Counted from the first letter of the stretch, positions 21,431 through 33,674 are shown. The stretch: 64,000 bases of DNA from Heligmosomoides polygyrus polygyrus (GCA_947396885.1 OX377204.1:49525139-49589138); one strand, 5' to 3'. Numbers and translations: made by a program. The notes: generated by a model from the letters alone, not told the origin.

Positions 21431-22933
21431 ACATAACGTTTTGAATGCTGATTGTTATAAAGCTGAAAATAAAGATTTTCGAGGACAGTTTTTGGATCGA
21501 TCAGAACACTGAATAGAATCAATTTTTCGCCGACATTCGCAGATTGTCATAGCACGACACATATTGCCGCCTGAAGGGTGCGATGTCTAGATCTAAGTTC
21601 TATTCTATAAAATTATATTCTATAAAATTTCGAGTACGATCTGCGAAGATTTTTTGAGGCGCTCTTCGAATCGAGACATGACAGAGCCGTTACGTAAGGC
21701 TTGTAACTTTGGGAATGAATTTTTCTGCTTGAAGGAAGCAACGCATGAAACAAAACTGTGTTCCATAAAAAGTTTAGGCGCTGCCCGTTCTTTGTCTCTA
21801 ACTTTGTCTCCTTAGCGTAGGATTTTTTTTTGCGGGACAATTGAAGCCCTCTGTTACGACTCCGTGATCGATTCGCAGAGCGCTTCAAATAATTTTGAAT
21901 GGCAAACACTTTGCCATTATCCTACCTACTGCCATTATCACTGGCCCCCAGAGTTGACGGACAAAGGTCTAGATTTCGACTTCTTCAGGAAGGAAGAAAT
22001 TTGTGGTGATTCTGCAAAAGTACGCAAAAGAATACACTCGAGCACTGACCCTAAAAATCTATACTTTAACCGTCGAGAAACCAGAGTTCAAAACTTCACA
22101 GGCCTCAGTTCCATTGTCTCGCCGTGCCGTCTTCAGCAAACCAAAACCGTTCGTTGCTCGACCATAACAGACTCAATAAATTTGTTCGCACTCCCTCCCA
22201 CCCCAAACACACACAAACACATTAAAAGGAGCTAAACGAGTAAACGAACAGAAGATTCGAACATAGTCAAACCCACTGCAGCAAGCGACGAACGTTCCCT
22301 TGAGAAAAGGCAGTTTCAGTGTGTGTTTGGCCAACAGTCTGATTTAGGATAGCCAGCTGATGTCAGAGTTTCATCCTTACCAGAGTCTCTTATCAGTTCA
22401 CCGAACCTGAAGGCACGGAGGACTTGACTGACCCGGGCTGGATGCGAGTTTTAGATCGATTCGCCGTGAGTGATTTTAACAACGAAACCAATTTCAGATT
22501 TTACAGGATAGGCAAGTGCCGCATGAGTGCGTCTACATCCTTCCACGAATTTGAGCTACTTCCGACGGCATTTATATGGCGACCTACACCGCTGGCATAT
22601 GAAACTGTAAATTGATGCCCCATTTAACAAAAACTCTAACAAAAACTCCTTTACCAATTGGCAAATCTGTAGATGTCACGCTCACCTGAAAATAATCAAC
22701 TCGAGTAAGTAAGTTGCCCGCTTATGTTTTCCAAGCAAGGGCTTCAAAAGAGTCTAAGTTTAAGCTAATGTGGTCAGATCTTCCTCATTTGCTTAACTTT
22801 GATCATTTTTGCTGATCTTGAGTATTATAGAGTGTCTTGAGGCATGTTCTATGCAATGGCATCCGGAATCCGGTTTCGATACCACTCAACATGAAACGGC
22901 TGTATGCGCTATTGTGATTCTATCCTTCATCCG
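21431..22933. other. No supported gene
   Basis: Short frames on both strands lack recognisable domains. I see no repeats with clear ends here. Confidence 0.35.
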
Positions 22934-23069
22934 ATAGGCCTATGTTATACTCCCGCGGGGGCATCCGCGGGCGGGCGGGAATTGCGCCGAGATCCCTCAC
23001 CTGGCCAATCGCCGCGGCTCGCCACTCCCGCCGTCAGCGGATCACCGCCGACAGACGACGAGACGGCTG

Positions 23070-24521
23070 TTAGGCCTATGGTATACTACCAGCGACGCGG
23101 GAGTGCACAGCGACGCGACGGCTCGCGATGCGCGTCGCGATCCGTCGCCATCGCTGAAGCTGGCGTAGTTCACGCAGTTCTGCAGACGGAGACTTTTGCA
23201 GAATTCTAGCTTTGGTGTCGACTGACGTGAACTTGGAACGCGGCGACTACACGACGTACAAATGTGCCGGCGACGGGGTTGTATACAATGGGCAAGGATA
23301 CGTGTTGGAAGACGACCAATCCTGGCGGGACTTTTTCGACAGAAGGAAGAAACCAGGGATTGCCGTTACCACTCGTATCCGTAAGCGTAGGGTAAGGTAG
23401 GGACTGTGGGAGCTCTTGTTCTTGCCTATTGAGGCGTCTTAGCAAGGCATTTGGATACCCAAACCTGGGATAAATTATGGAAATTTCTAAACGCATTTCT
23501 TTCGCTCAATCCTCTGGACAGTCGTCCAATTGGAGCAAGACCTTCCATAGTTTTAAGGTTCTCTATCTCCGTTCCAATGTCTCTTATCTCAGCTGCTTCA
23601 AGGTGAAAAGGTGATGTATAGTATACAACAGATGTTATTCCTTCACCGAGAACACCAAGACGCGCACCAACAAAGAAGTTGGTCGGACTTCTTTGTGGAA
23701 GCCCTAAACAAACGATATGACGCTCTTCGTGTCCTTGGGGCAAAGAGGATCCATTGGAGCACTCTGGCAAGCGACAGAGACGAATGGAGACGCTTTTGGC
23801 TCCCGCTCTAGCAACTCGATGGTCATCAGGACAACATTGATCACGAATCTGGCATCAGCTTTTGACTCGAAAGAAACGGCCCAGAAAATATCTCCTCAAA
23901 AAATTAGCCGTTCATTTGGCACATTTCTGTGCCGGACATGTCAATAGAACCTCCCTGTGATTTGTCCGGCACAGAAATGTAGATTTCGGTGCCGGCGAAA
24001 AAGTTCAGAGCCGAAAAAATGCGAGGATCGTCACAAAAGTGAGAAAAATGGCCTAGAAAAATATCTCCTTGAAAAACTAGCTGTTCAAGCCGTCGAAAAA
24101 AAACCAAAAGGAGTCTAGCCACGACGAAAACTCTACTAGGAGAACAACAGGTACATCACAGGACCACCCAACATCACCGAACGTGTGTTGAAATTGCTGT
24201 GGTATGGTCACGAACCAAGGAAGTGTCGAAATAAGTGAGCGGAAGTGCATAGAATATGGCATGACAAGCGCTCCCCCCTCCGCGACCGACCAGTGCACTG
24301 CACTGCGACGAACGACGGGCTGCGACGGCCGTCGCACGGGAGTATGTTTCACTCCCGCGACGCGGAGGTATAACACCCCTCTGCGACACATCGCGGGAGC
24401 GATGGCGCGTCAACTGACAACCGCGCCCCACTGGGTCGTCCGACACTGCAGCGAAACCGCGCCGTTGACGGTTGCCCCACGCCCGTCGCTGGAGCGACGC
24501 GGGAGTATACCATAGGCCTTA
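23070..24521. mobile_element. Second Harbinger-like element (family 2) nested in the family-1 MITE
   Basis: The element 23073-24518 (1,446 bp) begins GGCCTATGGTATACT and ends with its inverse, with TTA duplicated at 23070-23072 and 24519-24521. The TTA lies inside the family-1 sequence word TGTTATACTTCCC. The interior contains an RTE 3' fragment (23,640-23,811), an inverted pair around ATTTCTGTGCCGGACA (about 23,920-23,980) and a direct repeat pair near 23,880 and 24,050. No transposase is visible. Confidence 0.65.
23640..23811 (+). pseudogene. RTE LINE C-terminal fragment
   Basis: A 57-residue stretch ([18 protein letters not shown], then [17 protein letters not shown]) matches the extreme C-terminus of the RTE copies at 15.2 and 19.5 kb, with several substitutions. 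The upstream RT is missing and a stop follows, so it is a 5'-truncated LINE tail carried inside the family-2 element. Confidence 0.7.
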
Positions 24522-24709
24522 TACTTCCCGCCCGCGAGCTGGCAGCAGATGCAAAGCACCGCGGAAGGCTGTCTTCCCGCGGAGTCGGGCGCCATAAACC
24601 CGCTAAAATGCGATGCTAGCCGCCCCATCTCGACGACGGCCGTCCGTGGCGCACCTTCCGTCCGCGGACGTTTCGCGGATGCTCCCGCGGGAGTATAACA
24701 TAGGCCATA

Positions 24710-27700
24710 TTGTTGATAGTCCCACAGACAGCTCTGAATTGGTTTTTTATACGCTCTCTTCTTTTCCCACTGCTGTTGGAATCACTATGTCTGCATTTCA
24801 TCTATTAGTCTTGGCAGTATTTTGTGCAAAGTTTTTGTTTTCATACCGACTAGTGTGTATTCACCTGCTTCATCGAGCGTCTTTTAATAATTTGTTCAGT
24901 AGTGGATTTCGTCTCTATCTTCTTATCTAGATAGTTCCTATGGAAGCATCGCCGAGAGGTAATGTAACGTAGCATTTGCTCGCCTTGGTACGACCGGCTA
25001 TATGGTCGGACTCCTGGGTGTTTCCTCTTCGCCAATGATGCTCGAAAGTGACTTCATCGCTCACTGATAGTCTCACCATAGTTATACGAATGCTAACGCC
25101 TGCACTTTTTATGCCGATAAAATTTTTTTATTGATTTTAATCTTTCTCATTTAAAACAACGCGATATATTATTTTGCTCCGCTATGCTTTCGTTTTTTGG
25201 AATTATTTTTTAGTGCTTTGCACAGAGTGTTCTGAATAATCTGCCACATTTCTCCCATTTCGTTACAGCTCGTAATGCTTCCCAAGTGGCTCACGATTTT
25301 GTTGATGTTATTTCTTTTAAGCTAGGCATTGTTATTTGATGCTCATTATGTTTTCCTTTGTTTGTTTGGTTTTCTATGGCGCAATTTAGGTGCAGCAATA
25401 AATAAACAAATAAACATAAAAACAGGGACTAAAATGTGGCTTTAGTCAAAAGAAAGAGAGGCAACGTTGATGCACTGCACTGGAATACTCGTAAAAGCAC
25501 AAGCAAACCTCATCGGATGTGGTCGAATGTCGACTGGTCTAAACATGCATGCTCTTAATTAAGTGCACGCAAAGATACGCCATTGTGACCATTTCAATCC
25601 CGCCTATAATGCAATCACCAGAAGGACCGATTTCGTGTTGTAACCGTCGTCGTTCTCCTACCGTTAGGGCCGACGAAGCAACCTCTTCCGGGTGGGTGGA
25701 TTGGTGACAGATGTGCATAATAATATGGAACGTAAACACGCTCATCGGGTGGCCCGCGCAAGCTATTATCCCAACGATGCACTCAAACGTCTTCCACGAC
25801 GTTCAACAGAAACGGAATGTGTGGCACACTCTGTTGAGTGATTGAATAACACCCACTTTTATCCCTTTGTGTCTTATCGCAGTCACTCATCGAACCATTC
25901 CTCGATGTACCATTTTGCATTGCACAAAACCATTGCAGTACAGAACAATGTCTGATCAACGTTCGATTAACACGCCAAAACTTATATCCGTATAGGGCAA
26001 TATCCTGAAGGCAAGTGTCGAAGTTGCGGGCAGCTGGAGTAGAACAGAACTGTTATAATGACATTGAAGGTCGTTTCGCTGTGTAGCGAATCCTGCGCCA
26101 TCCTCGCGTTGAAAAGCTGGTTGCTTATGCCTGGTTCAAAACCAGTTATACGACTTCGCATTCGTTAGCTTTTATACGCTTCCCGCGTTTTACGTATTGT
26201 ATAGTCATTCTGCTTCGTGCGCTTTGTGCCTGTGTAACGCCGGTGTTCAGCGTTCATGCATCATTGTGTTGAATATATAATATTTCTCATTGTCTTTCGA
26301 CTAACTACCGGTCAGTAATAAACAAGTCGCAAGAAAATCACTCTCCACAGCATGCAGCAGGAAAAATGCGAAGGGAACGCCTGAAAAGTGTGTAGACCCC
26401 AAAATCAAACTGATCGCCCTGATGGGAAAAGCCTGAAATTGGCATAAAATGGATTTTCAAAGCGTGTAAAATTTTAAAAATTCTACTGGGCAGGTTCACC
26501 CCTGCATAGTTGGGCCAGACGTGAAAGCGAATGTGAGTCAGGTCAAGACGATTACGGGCTTGCTTAATATAGGTCATCTCGAACTCTAAAATTCTAAAGT
26601 CTTGCTAATGGTAAATGGTTTTACATCATTGAGTGGACCACGTTGTTCTGATTCCAACAGTGTGCAATTCAGTGGATGTAACTGACTTTGAAGAGGGTTG
26701 TGGCAAAGCGGAGAAACGCCGTTAATCGGTAGCCGCCAATTAATTCGCCACCGGCCGTTTTGGCATGCATTTTCGATTTACGATGTTGAAGGTTTGCTGC
26801 TATTCAGATTGTTATATCCTAATGACATTGTCCAGACCATAGGTGGTGCAGGTAGTATGCAGACCACATGAAGGCTGTAGTGAATTGTCTTAGGACTAGT
26901 GACATGATTACACCCTATGAGTTGCCTGAGCGTCAAATTTTGTTGTACCTTCAGGTCCTATCCAAATGCGACAAGGGTGCAATGAAATGTGAAAGTTTTG
27001 TGGAACGACACAGTCCGAAAGCTAACCGTCGAACCTGCGAAGGATACAGTGGTTATTACATGTCCATACGTCATGCACGACCACCTAAAAAAGAATTAAG
27101 GAAATTTACTTATTTATTTTATTGTTTATTCGTGCCAGTGTAAACACAGGAGGACAAATGGCTAACAAAAGGGCAATGGAAAATGCATTACAAAAACGCA
27201 AAGGGCAAAAGAAAATAATACCAAATGAATAAGAGAGGGTGAGGAGATAAATGCACACATTAAGAAAGACAGGGTGTAAACAGAACACTATAGCGTTCCC
27301 ATGGCCAGCCTCTGCTGAACTAATGCGCGAAGGTATAAAATTACCACTCTCTTTATGAGCCTGAGAGTAAGAAACCCACCAATTTCGAAGGAATTTCAGT
27401 TCATGAGTTCAGCATCAGTTATTACTAGCCCGCGGCCGCTACATGTGTATTGGCTTTGACCATGCTGAGCCTAGGGTTATGTCCCAAAGAAAAACCAAAA
27501 AGGAGTAGGAGTAAGATGGACCTTCAGAAGCGGTAAGATGTTTGGCTCCGGCTTTAGACATCAAGGGGATCACTTGAGGTAGCTACACTGGTAGAGCGGC
27601 GATCGCCCTAATCACGGCTCGGACCGCAGTCTACAGTCTGGCGAGCAATCACAGCATTTCAGAAAAGGGTTAAAGTAAAGGAAAAGATAGAAACCAACAT

Positions 27701-28954
27701 TAGACTTGGAATTCACTGGGAAAAAGTTTTCCCTTTTGGAACTACTCTTTCAGCCGAAATTGTGCTGGAGCCATTTCATGGCTACTATGAAGTTTGGTCC
27801 TTGTTTACGTGTGTTACAATATCACCACTAAGCCAAGGGGATCGTAGGTGGATGGTGACAGAGCACTACCGTGAACCTCCCAATTAGCAGTCCACCCTCC
27901 TGAAGGCGATTCTTGTATCGTCCACTTGATTTGGCAAAAATCACATTTTCAGAGTGACCTTGCAGGTGGCTTCGGCAGCTCATAGTTATCGTTTTCGCCA
28001 AGCTATCTTGCAGACTATCTTTAGTTCAGTTTAACGCTGAACTTTGAGTTTTCCAAAAACACTTTGAGTTGACGATTTCCAAAAATCTGACGGTTTAGAT
28101 GAGGAAAATTTTGCAAAGAAGTAGATCAAAATGATCACAATTTTTTAGCAGCTATAAAAAAGTGCACCATTCAGAGCGTACCCTAGGAAGAAAACGAGGA
28201 ATTGACTTTAAAAGTTGCTTATTCTGACCAGCCAGGGAGATATTTCCTGTGGGAGCATTTATCTCGAGCGGCGAAGGGAGGCCGCCGCTGAGACTCTATA
28301 GGTCACCGAATCAACTTTTTGAAGAACAACTGAATGTCACCTAAAATGTTGGATAGATCAACCAGAGTAGATTCGGATGGTTGAAATTATTTTCTGATCA
28401 AAGTACTTTGAAGGAATTTGTGGAAAAGCGGCGGAGACGGCGGTTTTTTCGTTTATTCCGCCTAAAAACCAAAAGACAGGAGCGGCATTGTATTAGTTTT
28501 GACTACGGCAAGCGGGAGTTGTGTACCAAAGGTCTCTTTAAACTAGTATGCACCGAGGTCTCCAAGGAGATCATGGGAGGACGCCTGATGGTCGTTGCTT
28601 ACGCATCTGCAGAGACAAAATAAGCACAAAAAGTGTTGTCAACGTTCTTTTTCTCATAACAGGAATTGAAACTCAAATGTGGCATCATGTAGAGTAAGTC
28701 AACCACGAGCTCCGGACTTGTCTGGGAAGGATAAAGCACTGACTTGTTCGTCGCCTGGCCACCGCAGGCCATGGTATAGGTCAAGTGCGCATACAAGTCG
28801 CCTCCGCGACATACTTTAGAAGTAGAATGCGTGGCGCGCTTCAAAGAGGGTGACACACCGACTTTTAGAGTTTTACTCTTAGCTTTCATCTTAAAGTACA
28901 TCGCTGGAAAAGAAGTACGACCAGATAAGGAAAACGGCGATGTCGATTTCTTTA
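24710..28954. other. Unassigned; one dispersed-repeat copy
   Basis: No gene is supported in about 4.2 kb. The segment 26,205-26,400 matches 9,335-9,500 of hAT-N2's inner arm (shared CTTTGTG.CTGTGTA, ACCGGTCAGTAATAA and CATGC words), so it is another copy of that repeat family. The 91-residue frame at 26868-27143 has no recognisable domain. The frame at 28381-28623 likewise. Confidence 0.35.
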
Positions 28955-29955
28955 TATACCATTTTCAGCTCAAATTCAACGTTTTCGAAATCAAATTCAA
29001 TGTTCTCGAAATCAAATTCAATGTTCTCGAAATCAAATTCAATGTTCTCGAAATCAAATTCAATGTTTTCGAAAACGAATTCAATGTTTTCGAAATCAAA
29101 TTCAACGTCTTCTTTGCAAGCTGTACGTTTCAATGTTTACTCCTTCTCAAAAAATTCAAACATTCAGAAAAGGCTATCCAACGAAAATTAGAAACAACTA
29201 GCAACTAAAGCAAGTCAGGCACTTCAGTAGTGATGCGACACAAGTACATAGTAGTGAGCAAACTAAGCGATACAACTATACAGTATGAACAGGAACTATA
29301 CAGTAACAATACAGCAATACAACAATAACTATTCAAAATAGCACAATGAGCAAGTCAAAGTAAGTCATGTACTGTTGAATCTTTGCCCTGCTACAGCTGC
29401 TGTCATGTTTACCATCATGTGGAGGACGTAGTTTGCACAATCTTGCTGCGATACAGAATGAACACCCTCTTCAATAACTTCGGCCAGCGTCCTCTCCGCG
29501 ACAGGATTACTTAGGAGGCGCCTCGCCGTGGCCTTCACTTTTGAAAAAACGTTTTTCGCAGGATTAAGCATGTAAGAGTATGGCGACAAAAACTTTAACT
29601 ATTGTGAATAGTTATTGTTCCGCTGTATTGCTTAACGTTTGTTGTAACGCCTGTAGCTGCATTGCTTAGTTTGCTCACTACTATGTACTTGTGTCGCATC
29701 ACTACTGAAGTGCCTGACTTGCTTTAGTTGCTAGTTGTTTCTAATTTTCGTTGGATAGCCTTTTCTGAATGCTTGAATTTTTTGAGAAGAAGTAAACATT
29801 GAAACGTACAGTTTGCAAAGAAGACGTTGAATTTAATTTCGAAAACAATGAATTTGATTTCGAAAACGTTGAATTCTTTTCGAGAACATTGAATTTGATT
29901 TCGAGAACATTGAATTTGATTTCGAAAACGTTGAATTTGAGCTGAAAATGGTATA
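28955..29955. mobile_element. Fold-back DNA transposon with minisatellite-bearing inverted arms
   Basis: The element 28959-29951 (993 bp) starts CCATTTTCAGCTCAAATTC and ends with its inverse, flanked by TATA on both sides. Arms of about 330-380 bp (28,959-29,340 and 29,595-29,951) are inverse complements. The outer part of each arm is a tandem array of a 21-bp unit (TCGAAATCAAATTCAATGTTC and variants), longer in the left arm. The centre holds the C-terminus of a transposase on the minus strand. TA-type flanks plus that fragment point to the Tc1/mariner/IS630 superfamily. Confidence 0.7.
29365..29610 (-). pseudogene. C-terminal fragment of an IS630/Tc1-type DDE transposase
   Basis: The 74-residue frame contains an SPYSYMLNPAKNVFSKVK block, the usual surroundings of the last catalytic acid (a Glu in an NPIEN-like word in this superfamily), followed by a helical C-terminus. 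Here the catalytic position reads Lys. Only this end of the gene is kept between the two inverted arms. Confidence 0.5.
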
Positions 29956-30149
29956 GTATCCATAGTCACTGACAAGGAGTACCTCCTTACTGGCGGTGAG
30001 CTTTTACAATACAATTTTTACAGAATGTAAGGTTCCGTGTGGGAAGTCCAAAACCATAGTCATTTTTTGGATTGCTCTTTTCTGGTCGAATAAAAGCGTG
30101 TGGACGCGTTAGCGCGAAGTTCACAGTGCCCTGCTGCCAAAAAGAAGGT

Positions 30150-30265
30150 GAGAATTTTTGACTTCCAGGATAAGGGAGTAAAAAAATGCCAGATTTGTGA
30201 CAAATACCCCAAATAACCCCCATGCACAAAGTTTGGGATATTGGTGCTTCTGACCTCATCACCCT
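30150..30265 (-). repeat. Dispersed repeat copy without the MITE (empty site)
   Basis: The inverse of this segment matches 30,690-31,100 on both sides of the MITE there: GAGGTCAGAAGCACCAATA on one side, then CCCAAACTTTGTGC on the other. It therefore shows the sequence before MITE insertion. Confidence 0.6.
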
Positions 30266-30725
30266 CACTCGAGTCTGGGCCTAGAGCGGTCTTTGCACCT
30301 CGGTCTGCATGGTTAAACAAGGGCGGTCATTGAGGTGTGAAGCCATTCGAGGTGATTGCCAGTCGAATACGTTAAGCGATGGAGGGCTACACAGAGAGTA
30401 AAATATCTGTGCTACTACGCCCTTTTTTGAACGGATGGTATATAAAAGCGTAGATATTCAGTTTGTTAGCAGTGTATTTCGCTCCATGTAAAGAATATAA
30501 TAGGAATTGCTATCTACAACACCTTATCATCTTGAAACAACTTGACTGTTCGGAAATCAAAAGGGACCCATGCTCTGTACTAGTGAGGTAAAAAATCATA
30601 CTTCGGTTACGGGTGTTATTTGGAGTGCTGATCATGAATCTGATATCGGTTTCTGGATTTCGCGTTTTATTATGACAGTTAGAGAAGGTGTGAGTAAGTG
30701 AGGGTGATGAGGTCAGAAGCACCAA

Positions 30726-31023
30726 TAAGGCCTGTGTTATACTCCCGCGGAGCATCCACGGACGGGCGGGAATCGCCCCGAGATCCGTAACCCGGCCAAT
30801 CGCCGTGCCCCGCCACGCCTTCCGTCTGCGGATCGCCGCCGTCAGACGACGAGAGGGATGTTATACTTCCCGCCCGCGGGAACGCTCTTCCCGCAGAGTC
30901 GAGCGCCAAAAACGCGCTCCAATGCGACGCTAGCCGCCTCGGCTCGACGACGACCGTCCGCGATGCACCTTCTGTCCGCGGACGCCCCGCGGATGCTCTC
31001 GCGGGAGTATAACATAGGCCTAA
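30726..31023. mobile_element. Harbinger-like MITE (family 1), intact copy
   Basis: The element 30729-31020 (292 bp) has inverted GGCCTATGTTATACTCCC ends and is flanked by TAA on both sides (30726-30728 and 31021-31023). The body is GC-rich with paired CCGCGG/CGTCCGCGGAC words near the ends. The empty-site paralogue at 30,150-30,265 supports the boundaries. Confidence 0.75.
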
Positions 31024-31256
31024 CGCCCAAACTTTGTGCGTTTGTGCGTGGGAGCTATTTGAGGTGATGATCACGAATCTGGCACCAGTTTTTGACTTGC
31101 ATAACCTAGAAGTCAAAAGTTCTCCCCTTTCCATTTTCAAAGAGCTCGATGAACGTAAACACCATTTGTTGCCATGTTTTTGTTCAAAAACGTGTTAGAA
31201 ATGGGGATGAAGAGTCCTACTACGATAAGTCGCGAAATGCAAAAGTCCCAGCGCAA

Positions 31257-31322
31257 CGGGGAATTGAACCCACGATCTTGCTCTTGTGAAGCTACAACAC
31301 TACCACTACGCCAACCGACCAC
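31257..31322 (-). repeat. tRNA-derived (SINE-like) segment
   Basis: The minus strand reads an A box (TTGGCGTAGTGGTAGTG) and, about 30 nt later, a B box (GGGTTCAATTCCCC). The acceptor arms do not pair into a normal cloverleaf, so it is probably a SINE head or tRNA relic. Confidence 0.5.
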
Positions 31323-31323
31323 A

Positions 31324-31874
31324 TTCACCTGGTGCGGCAGGGATTGATGAACTTCGCGCTCACACGCGTCCACTCTTTTTTCGACCACAGAAGAGGATTC
31401 CAAAAAAAACTATGGTATTGAAGTCCCCACACGGTATCCTACATCCTGTAAAAATTCCACCGCAAAAGCTCACCGCCACTTTGGAGGATCTCCGTGTGGG
31501 ACCTCTAGCAGTCCATAGTGAAACCGGAGGAAGGTGTCAGATTCGTGATCAGCACCCCCTAACAACATCCCCACTTTCCAGTATTTTGAGTGTCGAGAGT
31601 ACAATTTTCGGTATTTCGCTGAACGTATGTTTTTGCAAGCGCTGGCTGACACTGTTTCTAGGTTTTTGTGGTCTAAGGGAACCTGCAAGTTTACGTCGAG
31701 ATGCAGGTACTTTCATCAAAGGCAGACCAACGTGCGTGTAAAAGGCCCTGCGTCACACGAGGCTTTTAAGTGGGACCACCATTTAGTGTCCGACTTTACG
31801 AGTTTCTGCCGAGTACTGCCAGGGTAGTGTTCGCCATCTCAGGCACCTAACGAGGGAGGTCAGTAAACTCGTCC
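31324..31874. other. No supported gene
   Basis: The 151-residue plus-strand frame at 31286-31741 overlaps the tRNA-derived segment and a dispersed repeat at about 31,530-31,580. I do not consider it coding. Confidence 0.35.
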
Positions 31875-33669
31875 GGAGATTCTGAACGAGACCTATATGG
31901 TCTTGTATGGCATCGGAGAAGGATCACAGAACTGAGTTTCGCATTTGCTAAATGCCACTGGATGGTCCAAAAATGGTAAAAAGTGGTATCACTTCAGGGC
32001 GGGCTGATAATGCAGAAGTGACATGTGGAATGGCCCTGTCGTGCTCTGTACTTAACTTACAAAAGGTTTGCAGCTGAAATTAAAGTTTGATTATAGTAAT
32101 ACGATAATTTCCTACGTTTCCTAGACGAAGCTGCAGCGTACATTCAAGTGATTCATTTGCAAGGTTGGTGGCAGCGACTGGATGAGCGAGTGGATAGCGC
32201 GGCGGACTCACGGGAGGGGGTCGAGGGTTCGATTCCTAGGATGTCTATGCGATTTGCTTTGTGGAGTGTTCCTTTTTGGTTAACATAGAGTATATTTTGG
32301 CTTCGGTAGGATACCTTCTTCGCTTCCTAACCCCGCTTTCAATCTGTTGTCAGATGTGGAAGAAGCTAGTTTTGTCGTGTGCGGTGATGTCGAGCGTCCA
32401 TTAAACCACGCTTGTCTCGCTGAGGAAGCTCCCGCTAGATGCTACCCCCATATGACCTCTTTGGAATGTTCTCAATTAGTTCTTGAAGTGTTGCTCGCTG
32501 TCACCTTATTTATGAACACGATCGACAAGTATTGAGTTGACCCATCATCAAGACACGCTCATCGTTCTTTGTATTTCTTTACAGACTGCTTTTTATTCTA
32601 CGCAGCTTTCACTATTTCAGCTCACTGCTACCAAGTACAGCATATTTTATCCACCTCATGGTGTTTATCTAGCTGTGTATTTTTTCCTGACTATTCTCCT
32701 ATACACTTACAGTAGACGAGTCGAGGCTTTGCAGCTATGACCACTTGCACTCACTCCCTCAACTCTGGAGATCGAAAAAGATTTTCTGTCTTAAATTCAT
32801 CTATAGGGTTATCTGGGATGCAGATCACCAATCTAGCAACTATTTTCGTTGAAACGATGAGTGGCAGAAGGTTACGATGGGTATGTGTAAGTAAAGTGGT
32901 GTACGCTTTCGCCCAAACATCGCCCACGGGAGTTATTTGGGGTGCTGACCACGGATATGATACCTGTTTTTAAAATGTCGGTATATTACGGCAGGTTACG
33001 TAAATATGGGTGTGTATAGCTATCTACGTTAGCAGGATCGCTTTCTTCTCCAATGTGGTCAAACTTATTTTCCAACATTGGATTTCAATCTTCGATGGAA
33101 AGTAGTGCAAGGAAAGTGACAATTTAGAAAAAGAGTGACATATTCGTGGTCAGCAGCTTTAGTAATTTCCATAGGCGAAGTCTGGGCGAAATCGGTAGTC
33201 ATGTCTTCGTCACCCTTATTCACCACTAGTCAATAATACGGTAACCTACCGTAGCCAAAATGTACTCTTTCCTAGCCAAGAAGGGAGCACTACACTGAGC
33301 AAATCGCATAGGCCCCCCACGGACTCAACCCCTCCCGTATGTCCGTCGCGCTATCCATTCAGTCATCCAATCGCTGCCACCAACGTTGCAAATGAATCAC
33401 TTGAATGTACACTGCAGTTTCGTCTAGGAAACGTAGGAAATTATCGTATTACTATAAACAAACTTTAATTTCAGATCCAAAACTTTTGTAGATCAACGTC
33501 TGAGCACGACAGGTCCATTCCAGGTGTCACCTTTGCCTTATCAGCCCTGAAGTGATACAATTTTTTGCCATTTTTGAACCACCCAGTGGCATATAGCAAA
33601 AACGAAGCATAATTCTGTGATCCTCTTCCGATGCCCTACAAAATCATATAGGTCTCATTCGGAATCTCC
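31875..33669. mobile_element. Fold-back element with about 440-bp arms containing tRNA-like sequence
   Basis: The arms 31,875-32,318 and 33,233-33,669 are diverged inverse complements. They begin GGAGATTCTGAACGAGACC and end with the matching inverse. Each arm contains a tRNA-like block (32,185-32,240 plus; 33,315-33,372 minus) with an A-box-like GAGTGGATAGCGC and a B-box-like GGGTTCGATTCC in the left arm. The 0.9-kb centre is non-coding. Flanks share AAACT (31865-31869 and 33670-33674), too weak for a target duplication. Confidence 0.6.
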
Positions 33670-33674
33670 AAACT

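Larger units (their letters stand above)
22934..24709. mobile_element. Harbinger-like MITE (family 1), split by a second element
   Basis: Outer ends are inverted GGCCTATGTTATACTCCC repeats starting at 22937 and ending at 24706, flanked by ATA on both sides. The two halves (22937-23072 and 24522-24706) correspond in order and sequence to the unbroken MITE at 30729-31020. They are very GC-rich (CCGCGG words). GGCC-starting ends with a 3-bp duplication fit the PIF/Harbinger group, but there is no transposase to confirm this. Confidence 0.65.

Noticed and set aside
28831..29208. ORF with repeated EIKFNVL units and its antisense partners
   Set aside because: The repeat is the 21-bp minisatellite of a fold-back arm; a length that is a multiple of three keeps frames open by chance.
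31137..31403. 88-aa minus-strand ORF
   Set aside because: Its centre is the translation of the tRNA-derived SINE-like segment.
31865..33674. AAACT as a target duplication of the fold-back element
   Set aside because: The left copy is six bases away from the arm start and the right copy touches the provirus LTR, so it is probably chance.
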